From positions 2,976,001 to 3,040,000 of the forward strand of contig NZ_AP027737.1 in NCBI RefSeq assembly GCF_030296695.1: DNA of 64,000 nucleotides, given 5' to 3'. Made by a program: the position numbers and the translations under genes. The notes below the pieces were generated by a model. It was not told the origin of the DNA and ran no database searches. It worked only from the letters and a program-made list of their open reading frames with translations. Source of the DNA: Agromyces mangrovi. Lineage in GTDB: Bacteria > Actinomycetota > Actinomycetes > Actinomycetales > Microbacteriaceae. Below are positions 56,831-64,000 of this stretch, in pieces; the first letter of the stretch is position 1, and each line of letters starts with the position of its first letter.

Positions 56831-58009
56831 TCAGAGCCCGAGGCTCCGGCCGACGATCTCCTTCATGATCTCGGTGGTGCCGCCGTAGATGGTCGTGATG
56901 CGCGCGTCCTCGTAGTCGCGCGCGATGCGGTACTCGCGCATGTAGCCGTAGCCGCCGTAGAGCTGCAGGCAGCGGTTCACGACCCGCTGCTGCAGCTCGG
57001 TGCACCAGAACTTCGCCGCCGCGGCCTCCTCGGCCGACAGCCGGCCGGCGACGTGCTGGCGCAGGCAGTCGTCGATGTAGGCGCGCGTCACGCGCACCTC
57101 GGTGGTCAGCTCGGCGAGCACGAACCGCGTGTTCTGGAAGCTGCCGATCGGCTGGCCGAACGCCTTCCGCTCCTTCACGTACGCGAGGGTGCGCTCCAGC
57201 ACGCCCTCGCATGCCGCCACCGCCGCCGCGGCGATGGAGATGCGCTCCTGCGGCAGGTTCTTCATGAGTCCGAGGAACCCGTCTCCCTCCGCGCCGAGCA
57301 GGTTCTCGACCGGCACGCGCACGTCCGTGAAGGCGAGCTCGCTCGTGTCCTGGGCGTGCAGGCCGATCTTGTCGAGGTTGCGGCCACGCGAGAATCCGGG
57401 GGAGTCGGCGGGGATCACCAGGAGGCTGAGCCCCTTGTGCCGGTCCTCCGAGGTGCGCACGGCGGTGACGACGAGGTCGGCGTTCTGCCCGTTCGAGATG
57501 AACGTCTTGGCGCCGTTCACGACGTACTCGTCGCCGTCGCGGACGGCCGAGGTGCGGATGCCCGCGAGGTCGGAGCCCGTGCCCGGCTCGGTCATCGCGA
57601 TCGCGGTGACGAGCGTGCCCTCCGCCAGTCCGGGGAGCCACCTGGACTTCTGGTCGTCGTTCGTCAGGTCGAGGAAGTAGGGGTAGACGATGTCGTTCGA
57701 CAGGGCGATGCAGGCCACGCCGTCGCAGACGGGATTGCGGGCGAGCTCCTCGCCCATGATCGCGTTGTAGCGGAAGTCGTCGATGCCCATGCCCCCGAAG
57801 TCCTCCGGCACGGTGAAGCCGAGGATGCCCGCCTCCGCGGCCGCGGTGAACAGGGCGCGGTCGACCTTGCCCTCGCGTTCCCACCGCTCCGCGTTCGGCG
57901 CGGCCTCCGCTTCGACGAAGTCGGCGACGAGCGCGCCGAACTCGCGGTGCTCCGTGTCGTACACGGTGCGCGACGTTCCGAGGTCCTTGAACATCCGATC
58001 GATCCTCAC
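56831..58009 (-). CDS. Acyl-CoA dehydrogenase, IVD/LCAD type
   Basis: Protein of 392 residues, GTG start. [15 protein letters not shown] binds the substrate and flavin; [14 protein letters not shown] and [12 protein letters not shown] close the C-terminus. The position of the MCAD catalytic Glu (IYEGT) is Gly here. Instead Glu255 in LPQERISIA aligns with the catalytic Glu of isovaleryl- and long-chain acyl-CoA dehydrogenases, so activity is expected with branched or longer chains. It passes electrons to ETF. First gene of the operon that continues through fadA and fadB. Confidence 0.93.
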   Translation of the reverse strand: MRIDRMFKDLGTSRTVYDTEHREFGALVADFVEAEAAPNAERWEREGKVDRALFTAAAEAGILGFTVPEDFGGMGIDDFRYNAIMGEELARNPVCDGVACIALSNDIVYPYFLDLTNDDQKSRWLPGLAEGTLVTAIAMTEPGTGSDLAGIRTSAVRDGDEYVVNGAKTFISNGQNADLVVTAVRTSEDRHKGLSLLVIPADSPGFSRGRNLDKIGLHAQDTSELAFTDVRVPVENLLGAEGDGFLGLMKNLPQERISIAAAAVAACEGVLERTLAYVKERKAFGQPIGSFQNTRFVLAELTTEVRVTRAYIDDCLRQHVAGRLSAEEAAAAKFWCTELQQRVVNRCLQLYGGYGYMREYRIARDYEDARITTIYGGTTEIMKEIVGRSLGL

Positions 58010-58060
58010 TGATCTGCCCTGGCCGATCCGGCCCTGTGCGGCCAGTGTGACATCGATCCG

Positions 58061-58075
58061 CTGTTTTTACAACAG
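58061..58075. promoter_or_regulatory. Inverted repeat in the divergent acyl-CoA dehydrogenase region
   Basis: CTGTT and AACAG flank five bases (TTTAC), ending with an AT-rich stretch up to 58090 in otherwise GC-rich DNA. It lies 52 bp before the GTG of the minus-strand operon. A plausible operator or promoter element for that operon, but the arms are short. Confidence 0.4.
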
Positions 58076-58148
58076 ATTCAAAATTCTGATGCATCGCCCT
58101 TGACGGAACAAGGTTCGCGGGCGCACGATGTTCGGAGTGTTTTCTAAT

Positions 58149-58164
58149 GCCGATTCAGATCGGC
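58149..58164. promoter_or_regulatory. Inverted repeat before the ACAD11-like operon
   Basis: GCCGAT and ATCGGC are exact reverse complements around TCAG, 29 bp upstream of ATG 58194. It could be an operator for a regulator of the ACAD-APH-SDR operon or a small hairpin in its leader. Confidence 0.45.
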
Positions 58165-58193
58165 ACCTGAACTTCCGAGGCGAAGGAGCCGCG

Positions 58194-59396
58194 ATGGCGA
58201 TCGATTTCGAGATCGACGACGAGGTCGCGGCGCTCGCGGCCAGGACGCGGGAGTTCGTGCGCGACGTCGTGATCCCCGTCGAGCTGGAGACGGGCGGATC
58301 GGTGCACGACGGCGACGAGTCCGTACGGCGCGGACTGCAGGACGCTGCGCACGCCGCGGGCCTGCTGGCCCCGCAGCTCGGCCGCGAGTGGGGCGGCCTC
58401 GGTCTCGACATGCGCGGGCAGTCGGTGGTGTTCGAGGAGGCCGGCTACTCGCTGCTCGGACCGCTGGCGCTCAACTGCTCCGCCCCCGACGAGGGCAACA
58501 TGCACCTCCTCGAGCGCATCGGCTCCCCGGAGCAGCAGGGACGCTGGCTGCCGGAGCTCGGCAGCGGCCGCGCACGGAGCGCCTTCGCGATGACCGAGCC
58601 GGCGCCGGGCGCGGGCTCGGACCCGCGGGCGCTGCGCACGCGCGCACGCCGCGTCGAGGGCGGCTGGCGCATCGACGGCCGCAAGTGGTTCATCACGGGC
58701 GCCCGCGGCGCCTCCCTGTTCTTCGTGATGGCACGCACGTCGGGGGAGCCCGGCGACGCCGGCGGAGCGACCCTCTTCCTCGTCGACGGGGACAATCCCG
58801 GCATCACGGTCGTGCGCGACCTGGACACGCTCGACGTGGGGCTGTTCGGCGGGCACAGCGAGGTCGAGTTCCGCGACTGCGTCGTGCCCGACGGCGCGGT
58901 GCTCGGCGAGGTGGACCGCGGCTTCGAGGCCGCGCAGGCCCGGCTCGCGCCCGCACGCCTGACCCACTGCATGCGCTGGCTCGGGCTCGCGCGCCGCGCG
59001 CACGACATCGCGCTCGGCTACGTCGCGCAGCGCGACGCCTTCGGCGACCGGCTCGCGAACCTCGGCATGGTGCAGCAGCAGGTCGCCGACAACGAGATCG
59101 ACATGGCGGCCTCGCGGGCGCTCATCCGGCACGCGGCCTGGCTGCTGGACACGGGTCGCGATGCGGGCAACGCCACGTCGATGACGAAGGTCTTCGTGGC
59201 CGAGGCGGTCGGGCGGATCACCGACCGCGCGGTGCAACTCGCCGGTGCGACCGGCACCGCGGGCGACCTGCTGCTCAGCCGGTACTGGCGGGAGGTGCGG
59301 CCCTTCCGCATCTACGACGGGTCGAGCGAGACGCATCGCTGGGCGATCGCCAAGCGCGCCGTCACGGCGCGCCGCACCGCGGGTGAGGTGGCCTGA
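58194..59396 (+). CDS. Acyl-CoA dehydrogenase, ACAD10/11 (LvaC) type
   Basis: Protein of 400 residues from ATG 58194 with GAAGGAG upstream. FAMTEPAPGAGSDPRA, WRIDGRKWFITGARG, LFGGHSEVEF and RLAPARLTHCMRWLGLARRA follow the ACAD10/ACAD11 family pattern; the last matches the GRIHHCMRxxGLAERA signature I associate with that group. The C-terminal IYDGSSETHRWAIAKR has Asp where MCAD has its catalytic Glu. In this family the enzyme works on 4-phospho-acyl-CoA made by an APH-type kinase, which is the next gene (TGATG overlap). Expected to transfer electrons to ETF or act redox-neutrally. Confidence 0.87.
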   Translation: MAIDFEIDDEVAALAARTREFVRDVVIPVELETGGSVHDGDESVRRGLQDAAHAAGLLAPQLGREWGGLGLDMRGQSVVFEEAGYSLLGPLALNCSAPDEGNMHLLERIGSPEQQGRWLPELGSGRARSAFAMTEPAPGAGSDPRALRTRARRVEGGWRIDGRKWFITGARGASLFFVMARTSGEPGDAGGATLFLVDGDNPGITVVRDLDTLDVGLFGGHSEVEFRDCVVPDGAVLGEVDRGFEAAQARLAPARLTHCMRWLGLARRAHDIALGYVAQRDAFGDRLANLGMVQQQVADNEIDMAASRALIRHAAWLLDTGRDAGNATSMTKVFVAEAVGRITDRAVQLAGATGTAGDLLLSRYWREVRPFRIYDGSSETHRWAIAKRAVTARRTAGEVA

Positions 59397-60418
59397 TGCC
59401 CGTCGGCCTGGACGTCATCGCACTGCACCGATACTTCGCGCAGCACCTGCCCGGGTACAACGGCGGCCTGAACGCGCGGCTGATCGCGGGCGGCAAGTCG
59501 AACCTCACCTACCGCCTGAGCGACGGCGTGCACGACTGGGTGCTGCGCCGTCCACCGCTCGGGCCGCTGACCCCGAGCGCACACGACATGGCGCGCGAGT
59601 TCCGGGTCATGGACGCCCTGCAGGACACGACCGTGCCGGTGCCCGGCACGCGCCTGCTCTGCCGCGACGAGCAGGTGCTCGGCGTGCCGTTCCTCGTCGT
59701 CGACTTCGTCGAGGGCCGCACGTTGCGCAGCCACGACGACATTGCAGCGCTCTCGCCCGACGACCAGGCGGCGCTCGGCGACGAGCTCGCCGACCGCCTC
59801 GCGGCGCTGCACCGGGTCGACCCGATCGCCGCGGGCCTGTCCGACTTCGGTCGCCCCGCCGGCTACCTCGGGCGGCAGCTGCGTCGCTGGTCCGACCAGT
59901 GGTCGCGCGTGAGGACCCGCGAGTCGGCCGACTTCGACGCGCTCGCCGCACGCCTCGCCGACACGCTGCCGGCGGAGTCGGGCGCGACGATCGTGCACGG
60001 CGACTACCGCATCGACAACTTGCTCGTCGCCCCCGACGAGCCGCGCATCGCCGCCCTCGTCGACTGGGAGCTCTCCACGCTCGGCGACCCGCTCGCCGAC
60101 CTCGCCATGACGCTCGTCTACTGGGAGCCGCTCACCGAGCCCGTGCTCGGCGTGCCGCACGTGCGCGGCGGGCCGAACGCGCTGCCCTCGCCCGACGCGT
60201 TCGTCGAGCGGTACGCCGCCGGCCGCGACCTGCCCGACCTCGCCCCGTACCTCGCGCTCGCCGCGCTGAAGCTCGCGGTCATCGCCGAGGGCATCCACTC
60301 CCGCTACCTGGCGGGCAGCACGGTCGGCGAGGGCTTCGCGACGGCGGGCGAGGCGGTCGAGCCGCTGCTCGCGTACGGGCTCGAGCGGCTCGCGCCGGTG
60401 GCGAAGGCGGTGCGCTGA
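59396..60418 (+). CDS. APH-family kinase, ACAD10/11 N-terminal-domain (LvaA) type
   Basis: Protein of 340 residues. GGKSNLTYRLSD and WVLRRPPLGPLTPSAHDMAREFRVM are the phosphate loop and Lys region typical of the kinase domain fused to human ACAD11; HGDYRIDN is the catalytic loop and DWELSTLGDPLADL the metal-binding segment. It is aminoglycoside-phosphotransferase-like but not a resistance gene. The family phosphorylates the 4-hydroxyl of 4-hydroxyacyl-CoA. Overlaps both the dehydrogenase before it and the SDR after it by one base. Confidence 0.87.
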   Translation: MPVGLDVIALHRYFAQHLPGYNGGLNARLIAGGKSNLTYRLSDGVHDWVLRRPPLGPLTPSAHDMAREFRVMDALQDTTVPVPGTRLLCRDEQVLGVPFLVVDFVEGRTLRSHDDIAALSPDDQAALGDELADRLAALHRVDPIAAGLSDFGRPAGYLGRQLRRWSDQWSRVRTRESADFDALAARLADTLPAESGATIVHGDYRIDNLLVAPDEPRIAALVDWELSTLGDPLADLAMTLVYWEPLTEPVLGVPHVRGGPNALPSPDAFVERYAAGRDLPDLAPYLALAALKLAVIAEGIHSRYLAGSTVGEGFATAGEAVEPLLAYGLERLAPVAKAVR

Positions 60419-61146
60419 TGCGCGCGGCGATCGTGACCGGCGGGTCGCGCGGCATCGGCCTGGCGATCACGCGTCGGCTCGCGGCATCCGGCACCGCGGT
60501 CACCATCACGGGCCGGGACGCCGCCTCGCTCGACCGGGCCGCCGCCCGGGTGCGCGACGAGCTGGGCACGCCCGTGTTCGGCCTGCCCGCCGACCTGGCC
60601 GACGAGGCGGCGGTCGCCGGAGTCGTGCCGGCGCACCTCGAGCGGTTCGGCCGCCTCGACCACCTCGTGCTGAACGCGGGCATGGGGAAGGGCAGCCCCA
60701 TCGCCGAGACGCCGCTGCGGCGCCTCGACCTGCACTACGCGGTCAACCTGCGCAGCACGTTCGCCCTGGTCTCGCAGGCGATCCCGTCGCTGCGCCAGGC
60801 GGCGGCCGAGCACGGCAGCGCGCGCGTGGTCGCGATCGCGTCGATGACCGCGCTGGTCGCCGAGGCGGGTCTCGCCGCCTACGGCGCGACGAAGGCCGCG
60901 ATCGTGTCGCTCTGCGAGGCGCTCACCCAGGAGGAGTACGCGGCCGGCGTGCTCGCGACGGCGATCTGCCCGGGCTACGTCGACACCGACATGGCCGCCT
61001 GGAAGCACGACGCGGTGCCCGCCGCCGAGATGATCCGCCCCGACGACGTGGCCGAGCTCGCGATGGCCGTGCTGGCGCTCTCGCGCACGGCCGTCGTGCC
61101 GTCGCTCGCGGTGGTGCGGCCGGGGCCGGAGCTCTGGCGGGCCTGA
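60418..61146 (+). CDS. Short-chain dehydrogenase, third gene of the ACAD/APH operon
   Basis: Protein of 242 residues. TGGSRGIG binds the nucleotide, NAGMG follows, the catalytic Ser lies in AIASMTALV and Tyr/Lys in AAYGATKAA. In Pseudomonas putida the levulinate operon also pairs an APH kinase and an acyl-CoA dehydrogenase with an SDR (LvaD). A comparable role, oxidising or reducing a hydroxy/oxo acyl-CoA intermediate, is inferred. Convergent with prpC, 16 bp between. Confidence 0.85.
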   Translation: MRAAIVTGGSRGIGLAITRRLAASGTAVTITGRDAASLDRAAARVRDELGTPVFGLPADLADEAAVAGVVPAHLERFGRLDHLVLNAGMGKGSPIAETPLRRLDLHYAVNLRSTFALVSQAIPSLRQAAAEHGSARVVAIASMTALVAEAGLAAYGATKAAIVSLCEALTQEEYAAGVLATAICPGYVDTDMAAWKHDAVPAAEMIRPDDVAELAMAVLALSRTAVVPSLAVVRPGPELWRA

Positions 61147-61162
61147 GCTCCGGCCCGGCGCG

Positions 61163-62296
61163 TCAGACCGAGACCGCCTGCGGCACGTGCCGCTGCTCGG
61201 GCCCGTCGTAGGCCGAGAGCGGGCGGATGAGCGCGTTCGCCGCGGCCTGCTCCATGATGTGCGCGGTCCAGCCCATGACCCGGCTGGCGACGAACAGCGG
61301 CGTGAACGTCGGGGTGTCGAACCCGAGCAGGTGGTAGGCGGGTCCGCTCGGGTAGTCGAGGTTCGGCAGGATGCCCTTGCGTTCGGCCATCGCGTCGCCG
61401 AGCGTGTCGTAGAGCGCGAGCAGGTCGTCGCGTCCGCGCTCGGCGATGAGCCGGTAGAGCGCGGCCTTCATGGTCGGCACGCGCGAGTCGCCGTTCTTGT
61501 ACACGCGGTGTCCGAAGCCCATGATCTTGCGCTTGCTCGCGAGCGCCTCGTCGAGCCAGGCCACGGCCGCCGAGGCGTCGCCGATCTCGTCGAACATGTG
61601 CATGACGGCCTCGTTGGCGCCGCCGTGCAGCGGGCCCTTGAGCGCGCCGACGGCCGCCACGACGGCCGAGTGCAGGTCGCTCATGGTCGAGGTGACCACG
61701 CGCGCGGTGAAGGTCGAGGCGTTGAACGAGTGCTCGGCGTAAAGCACCATCGACACCCGGAACACGTCGATCTCGGCCTCGGTGAGCTCGGTGCCGAAGG
61801 TCATCCAGAGCAGGTTCGCCGAGTAGTCGAGGTCCTCGCGCGGCGCGATCTCGTCGAGGCCGTGCCGACGACGCTGGTCGAGCGCGACCATGGCGGGCAC
61901 CGCTGCGAACAGGCGCTTGGCCTTGCGCAGGTCGGCCTCGGGCGAGGCATCCGCCGTGTCGGGGTCGATCTCGCCGTGCACGCTGATCGCGGTGCGCACG
62001 ACGTCCATCGGGTGGGCCGTCGACGGCGCCCGGGTGATCGCGTCGCGCACCTGCGGTGCGAGGGCGCGGCCGGCGCGCTCCTCGGCCTCGAACGCGGCGA
62101 GCTCGTCGGGGGTCGGCAGCTCGCCGGTCCAGAGCAGCAGCGCGACCTCCTCGACCGAGCAGTGCTCGGCGAGCTCCTGCACCGGGTAGCCCCGGTAGAG
62201 CAGCGAGTTGGTGGCGGGGTTCACCTTCGAGATGGCCGTCGTGTCGACGACGACTCCGGCGAGGCCCTTGCGGATCTCGGGGGTGGTGTCGGTCAT
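61163..62296 (-). CDS. prpC: 2-methylcitrate synthase
   Basis: Citrate-synthase fold of 377 residues. Catalytic His residues are in LHGGANEAVM and GFGHRVYKNGDSR, and the Asp is in the LGFDTPTF segment. Length and the neighbouring prpB and prpD genes make 2-methylcitrate synthase (propionyl-CoA plus oxaloacetate) far likelier than housekeeping citrate synthase. Its start overlaps the prpB stop by four bases. Last gene of prpDBC on the minus strand. Confidence 0.92.
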   Translation of the reverse strand: MTDTTPEIRKGLAGVVVDTTAISKVNPATNSLLYRGYPVQELAEHCSVEEVALLLWTGELPTPDELAAFEAEERAGRALAPQVRDAITRAPSTAHPMDVVRTAISVHGEIDPDTADASPEADLRKAKRLFAAVPAMVALDQRRRHGLDEIAPREDLDYSANLLWMTFGTELTEAEIDVFRVSMVLYAEHSFNASTFTARVVTSTMSDLHSAVVAAVGALKGPLHGGANEAVMHMFDEIGDASAAVAWLDEALASKRKIMGFGHRVYKNGDSRVPTMKAALYRLIAERGRDDLLALYDTLGDAMAERKGILPNLDYPSGPAYHLLGFDTPTFTPLFVASRVMGWTAHIMEQAAANALIRPLSAYDGPEQRHVPQAVSV

Positions 62297-63252
62297 GCGT
62301 GTTCCCTTCGTCGGGGCTCCGCGTCGTCGCGGGGCGTTCGGTCATCCGCTGCGCCCGGCACGTCGAAGGCGAAGACCTCCTCGTCGAACCGGGTGTAGTC
62401 GGCGTACTCGTTGAGTTCGTAGAGGCGTGCGCGGGTCTGCATGCGCGGCACCGCGTTCGCGAGGCTCCCCTCGGCGGCGAGCTGCCGGAGACTCCGCTCG
62501 GCCTCGCCCATCGCGAGGCGCAGCAGCGAGACGGGGTGGATCACGAGGTCGACGCCTACGGCCTCGAGCTCGGCGGCGGTGAAGAGCGGGCTCTTGCCGA
62601 ACTCGGTCATGTTGGCGAGGATCGGCACGTCGACCGCGGCGCGCATGGCGGCGAACTCGTCGAGGTCGGCCATCGCCTCGGGGAAGATCGCGTCGGCGCC
62701 CGCGTCGACGAGCGCCTTGGCGCGCTCGGTCGCCGCTCGCAGGCCGGCGACGCCGCGCACGTCGGTGCGGGCCATGATCACGAAGTCGGGGTCGCGGCGG
62801 GCGTCGACGGCGGCACGGATGCGACGGAGCGCCGTCGGCTCGTCGACGACGTCCTTGCCGTCGAGGTGTCCGCACCGCTTCGGGTTGACCTGGTCCTCGA
62901 CGTGCATGGCCGAGATGCCCGCATCCTCCATCACCTGCACGGTGCGGGCCACGTTCATGGGCTCGCCCCAGCCCGTGTCGGCGTCGATGAGCGTCGGCAG
63001 GTCGGTGACCCGCGCGATCTGCGCACCGCGCCCGGCGACCTCGGTCAGGGTGGTGAGCCCGATGTCGGGCAGGCCCAGGTCGGCGGAGAGCACGGCGCCC
63101 GAGATGTAGACGCCCTCGAACCCGACGTCCTCGATGAGCCGGGCGCTCAGCGGGTTGAACGCGCCGGGCATGCGCACGATCGCCGGGGCCGCGAGCGCCT
63201 CGCGGAACCGCCGCCGCTTCTCGGTCGGCGTGACCGTCGAGTGCAGCACCAT
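62293..63252 (-). CDS. prpB: 2-methylisocitrate lyase
   Basis: Protein of 319 residues, ATG 63252 overlapping the prpD stop. DADTGWGEPMNVARTV, the active-site NPKRCGHLDGK (KRCGH with the catalytic Cys), and IMARTDVRG are decisive for this family. It splits 2-methylisocitrate into pyruvate and succinate, finishing propionate breakdown. Confidence 0.95.
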   Translation of the reverse strand: MVLHSTVTPTEKRRRFREALAAPAIVRMPGAFNPLSARLIEDVGFEGVYISGAVLSADLGLPDIGLTTLTEVAGRGAQIARVTDLPTLIDADTGWGEPMNVARTVQVMEDAGISAMHVEDQVNPKRCGHLDGKDVVDEPTALRRIRAAVDARRDPDFVIMARTDVRGVAGLRAATERAKALVDAGADAIFPEAMADLDEFAAMRAAVDVPILANMTEFGKSPLFTAAELEAVGVDLVIHPVSLLRLAMGEAERSLRQLAAEGSLANAVPRMQTRARLYELNEYADYTRFDEEVFAFDVPGAADDRTPRDDAEPRRREHA

Positions 63253-64000
63253 CAGAAGAGCCCCTTCGGCGCCGCGGGGAGCGAGTCGGCGATGGGGTTC
63301 AGGTCGCCGAGCTCGCCCGGGGTGAGCTCCGGCAGGCGCACCGCGAGGTCGAGGAAGCGGTCGACCTCGGCGGCCGAGAGCACGCCGTCGGCGAGGGTGC
63401 GGAATTTCTGCACGTACTGCTCGCGGCCGAACGGGCGGGCGCCGAGCGGGTGCGCGTCGGCCACGGCGATCTCCTCGACGATGCGGCGGCCGTCGGCGAG
63501 GGTGATCTCCACCCGGCCGCCGAACGCCTTCTCCGAGATGTCGAGCGAGTGGTAGCGGCGGGTCCACTCCGGGTCCTCGACGGTCGTGACCTTGCGCCAG
63601 AGCTCCACGGTGTCGGGACGCTGCGCCCGCTCGGGGGCGTACGAGTCGACGTGATGCCAGGAGCCGTCCTGCAGCGCGACCGTGAAGATGTACGGGATCG
63701 AGTGGTCGAGCGTCTCGCGCGACGCCGTGGGGTCGTACTTCTGGGGGTCGTTCGCGCCCGAGCCGATCACGTAGTGCGTGTGGTGGCTGGTCGCGATGAG
63801 GATCGACTCGACCGCGGCCGGGTCGCGCAGTTCCGGATGCTCCGTGCCGATGCGCCGCCCGAGGTCGATGAGCGCCTGCGCCTGGTACTCAGCGGAGTGC
63901 TCCTTGGTGTACGAGTCGAGGATGGCCCGCTTGGACTCGCCGGGACCGGGCAGCGGCACCGTGTAGCGGCCGTCGGGTCCATCGAGCAGCCAGGCGATCA
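63252..64000 (-). CDS. prpD: 2-methylcitrate dehydratase, C-terminal part
   Basis: Only the last 249 residues are inside the window; the gene continues past position 64000, as in-frame coding runs to the edge ([21 protein letters not shown] at the edge, given by position 63935-64000). MmgE/PrpD features include [30 protein letters not shown], the stretch [13 protein letters not shown] and [13 protein letters not shown]. It dehydrates 2-methylcitrate to 2-methylaconitate. First of prpDBC in order of transcription. Confidence 0.93.
   Translation of the reverse strand, partial: IAWLLDGPDGRYTVPLPGPGESKRAILDSYTKEHSAEYQAQALIDLGRRIGTEHPELRDPAAVESILIATSHHTHYVIGSGANDPQKYDPTASRETLDHSIPYIFTVALQDGSWHHVDSYAPERAQRPDTVELWRKVTTVEDPEWTRRYHSLDISEKAFGGRVEITLADGRRIVEEIAVADAHPLGARPFGREQYVQKFRTLADGVLSAAEVDRFLDLAVRLPELTPGELGDLNPIADSLPAAPKGLF

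Noticed and set aside
59396..60418. Aminoglycoside resistance kinase
   Set aside because: The lysine region and operon context match the ACAD10/11-type APH kinases of acyl-CoA metabolism, not antibiotic kinases.
61163..62296. Housekeeping citrate synthase
   Set aside because: Overlap with prpB and prpD and the shorter length favour 2-methylcitrate synthase.

Overview
The window is a very GC-rich (roughly 70% or more) chromosomal segment of an actinobacterium. Codons ending in G or C dominate, GTG starts are frequent, many promoters look leaderless (TAnnnT 6-7 nt before the start codon), and the gene families point to Microbacteriaceae, perhaps an Agromyces relative. The genus is an inference. 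I found no tRNA, rRNA, CRISPR array, insertion sequence or prophage.

Region 1 (1-14985, all +) is a tightly overlapping envelope/signalling cluster. It holds the end of a PP2C phosphatase, a membrane Ser/Thr kinase, a giant Ig/FN3 surface protein, a MoxR ATPase, a DUF58 protein, a membrane transglutaminase-fold protein without the expected Cys and His, and an FtsK/EccC-like ATPase. Region 2 (14997-24204) is mostly housekeeping: asparaginase, gabT, an OsmC protein, a secreted lipoprotein, plsC, a degenerate phosphopantetheinyl-transferase-like protein, dxr, a site-2 protease and a histidine kinase without a response regulator.

Region 3 (24229-36639) is a thiolase divergent from a 12-gene operon. 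The operon encodes a Liv-type ABC importer, CoA ligase, TetR regulator, 3-hydroxybutyrate dehydrogenase, two alpha/beta hydrolases and a 3-oxoacid CoA-transferase. Together these look like import and breakdown of 3-hydroxybutyrate or its esters to acetyl-CoA. Region 4 (36640-42494) is a patchwork around ispG: two related lipoproteins, a third lipoprotein, a remnant of a duplicated hydrolase, and a DUF222-HNH gene behind an apparently perfect LexA box.

Region 5 (42512-64000) is acyl-CoA metabolism. It contains pcp, a b-type cytochrome joined to etfBA, acyl-CoA ligase with a DUF4334 protein, three TetR regulators with palindromes nearby, an aldehyde dehydrogenase, a beta-oxidation operon (acyl-CoA dehydrogenase, thiolase, FadB, nitronate monooxygenase), a divergent acyl-CoA dehydrogenase/APH kinase/SDR operon resembling a split ACAD10/11 or Lva module for 4-hydroxyacids, and prpDBC of the methylcitrate cycle. 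These parts could take a 4-hydroxyacid through beta-oxidation to acetyl- and propionyl-CoA.

Caution on sequence quality: six genes are interrupted by nine frameshifts. Every one is explained by one missing base, nearly always in a G or C run, so they look like homopolymer under-calls rather than real pseudogenes.
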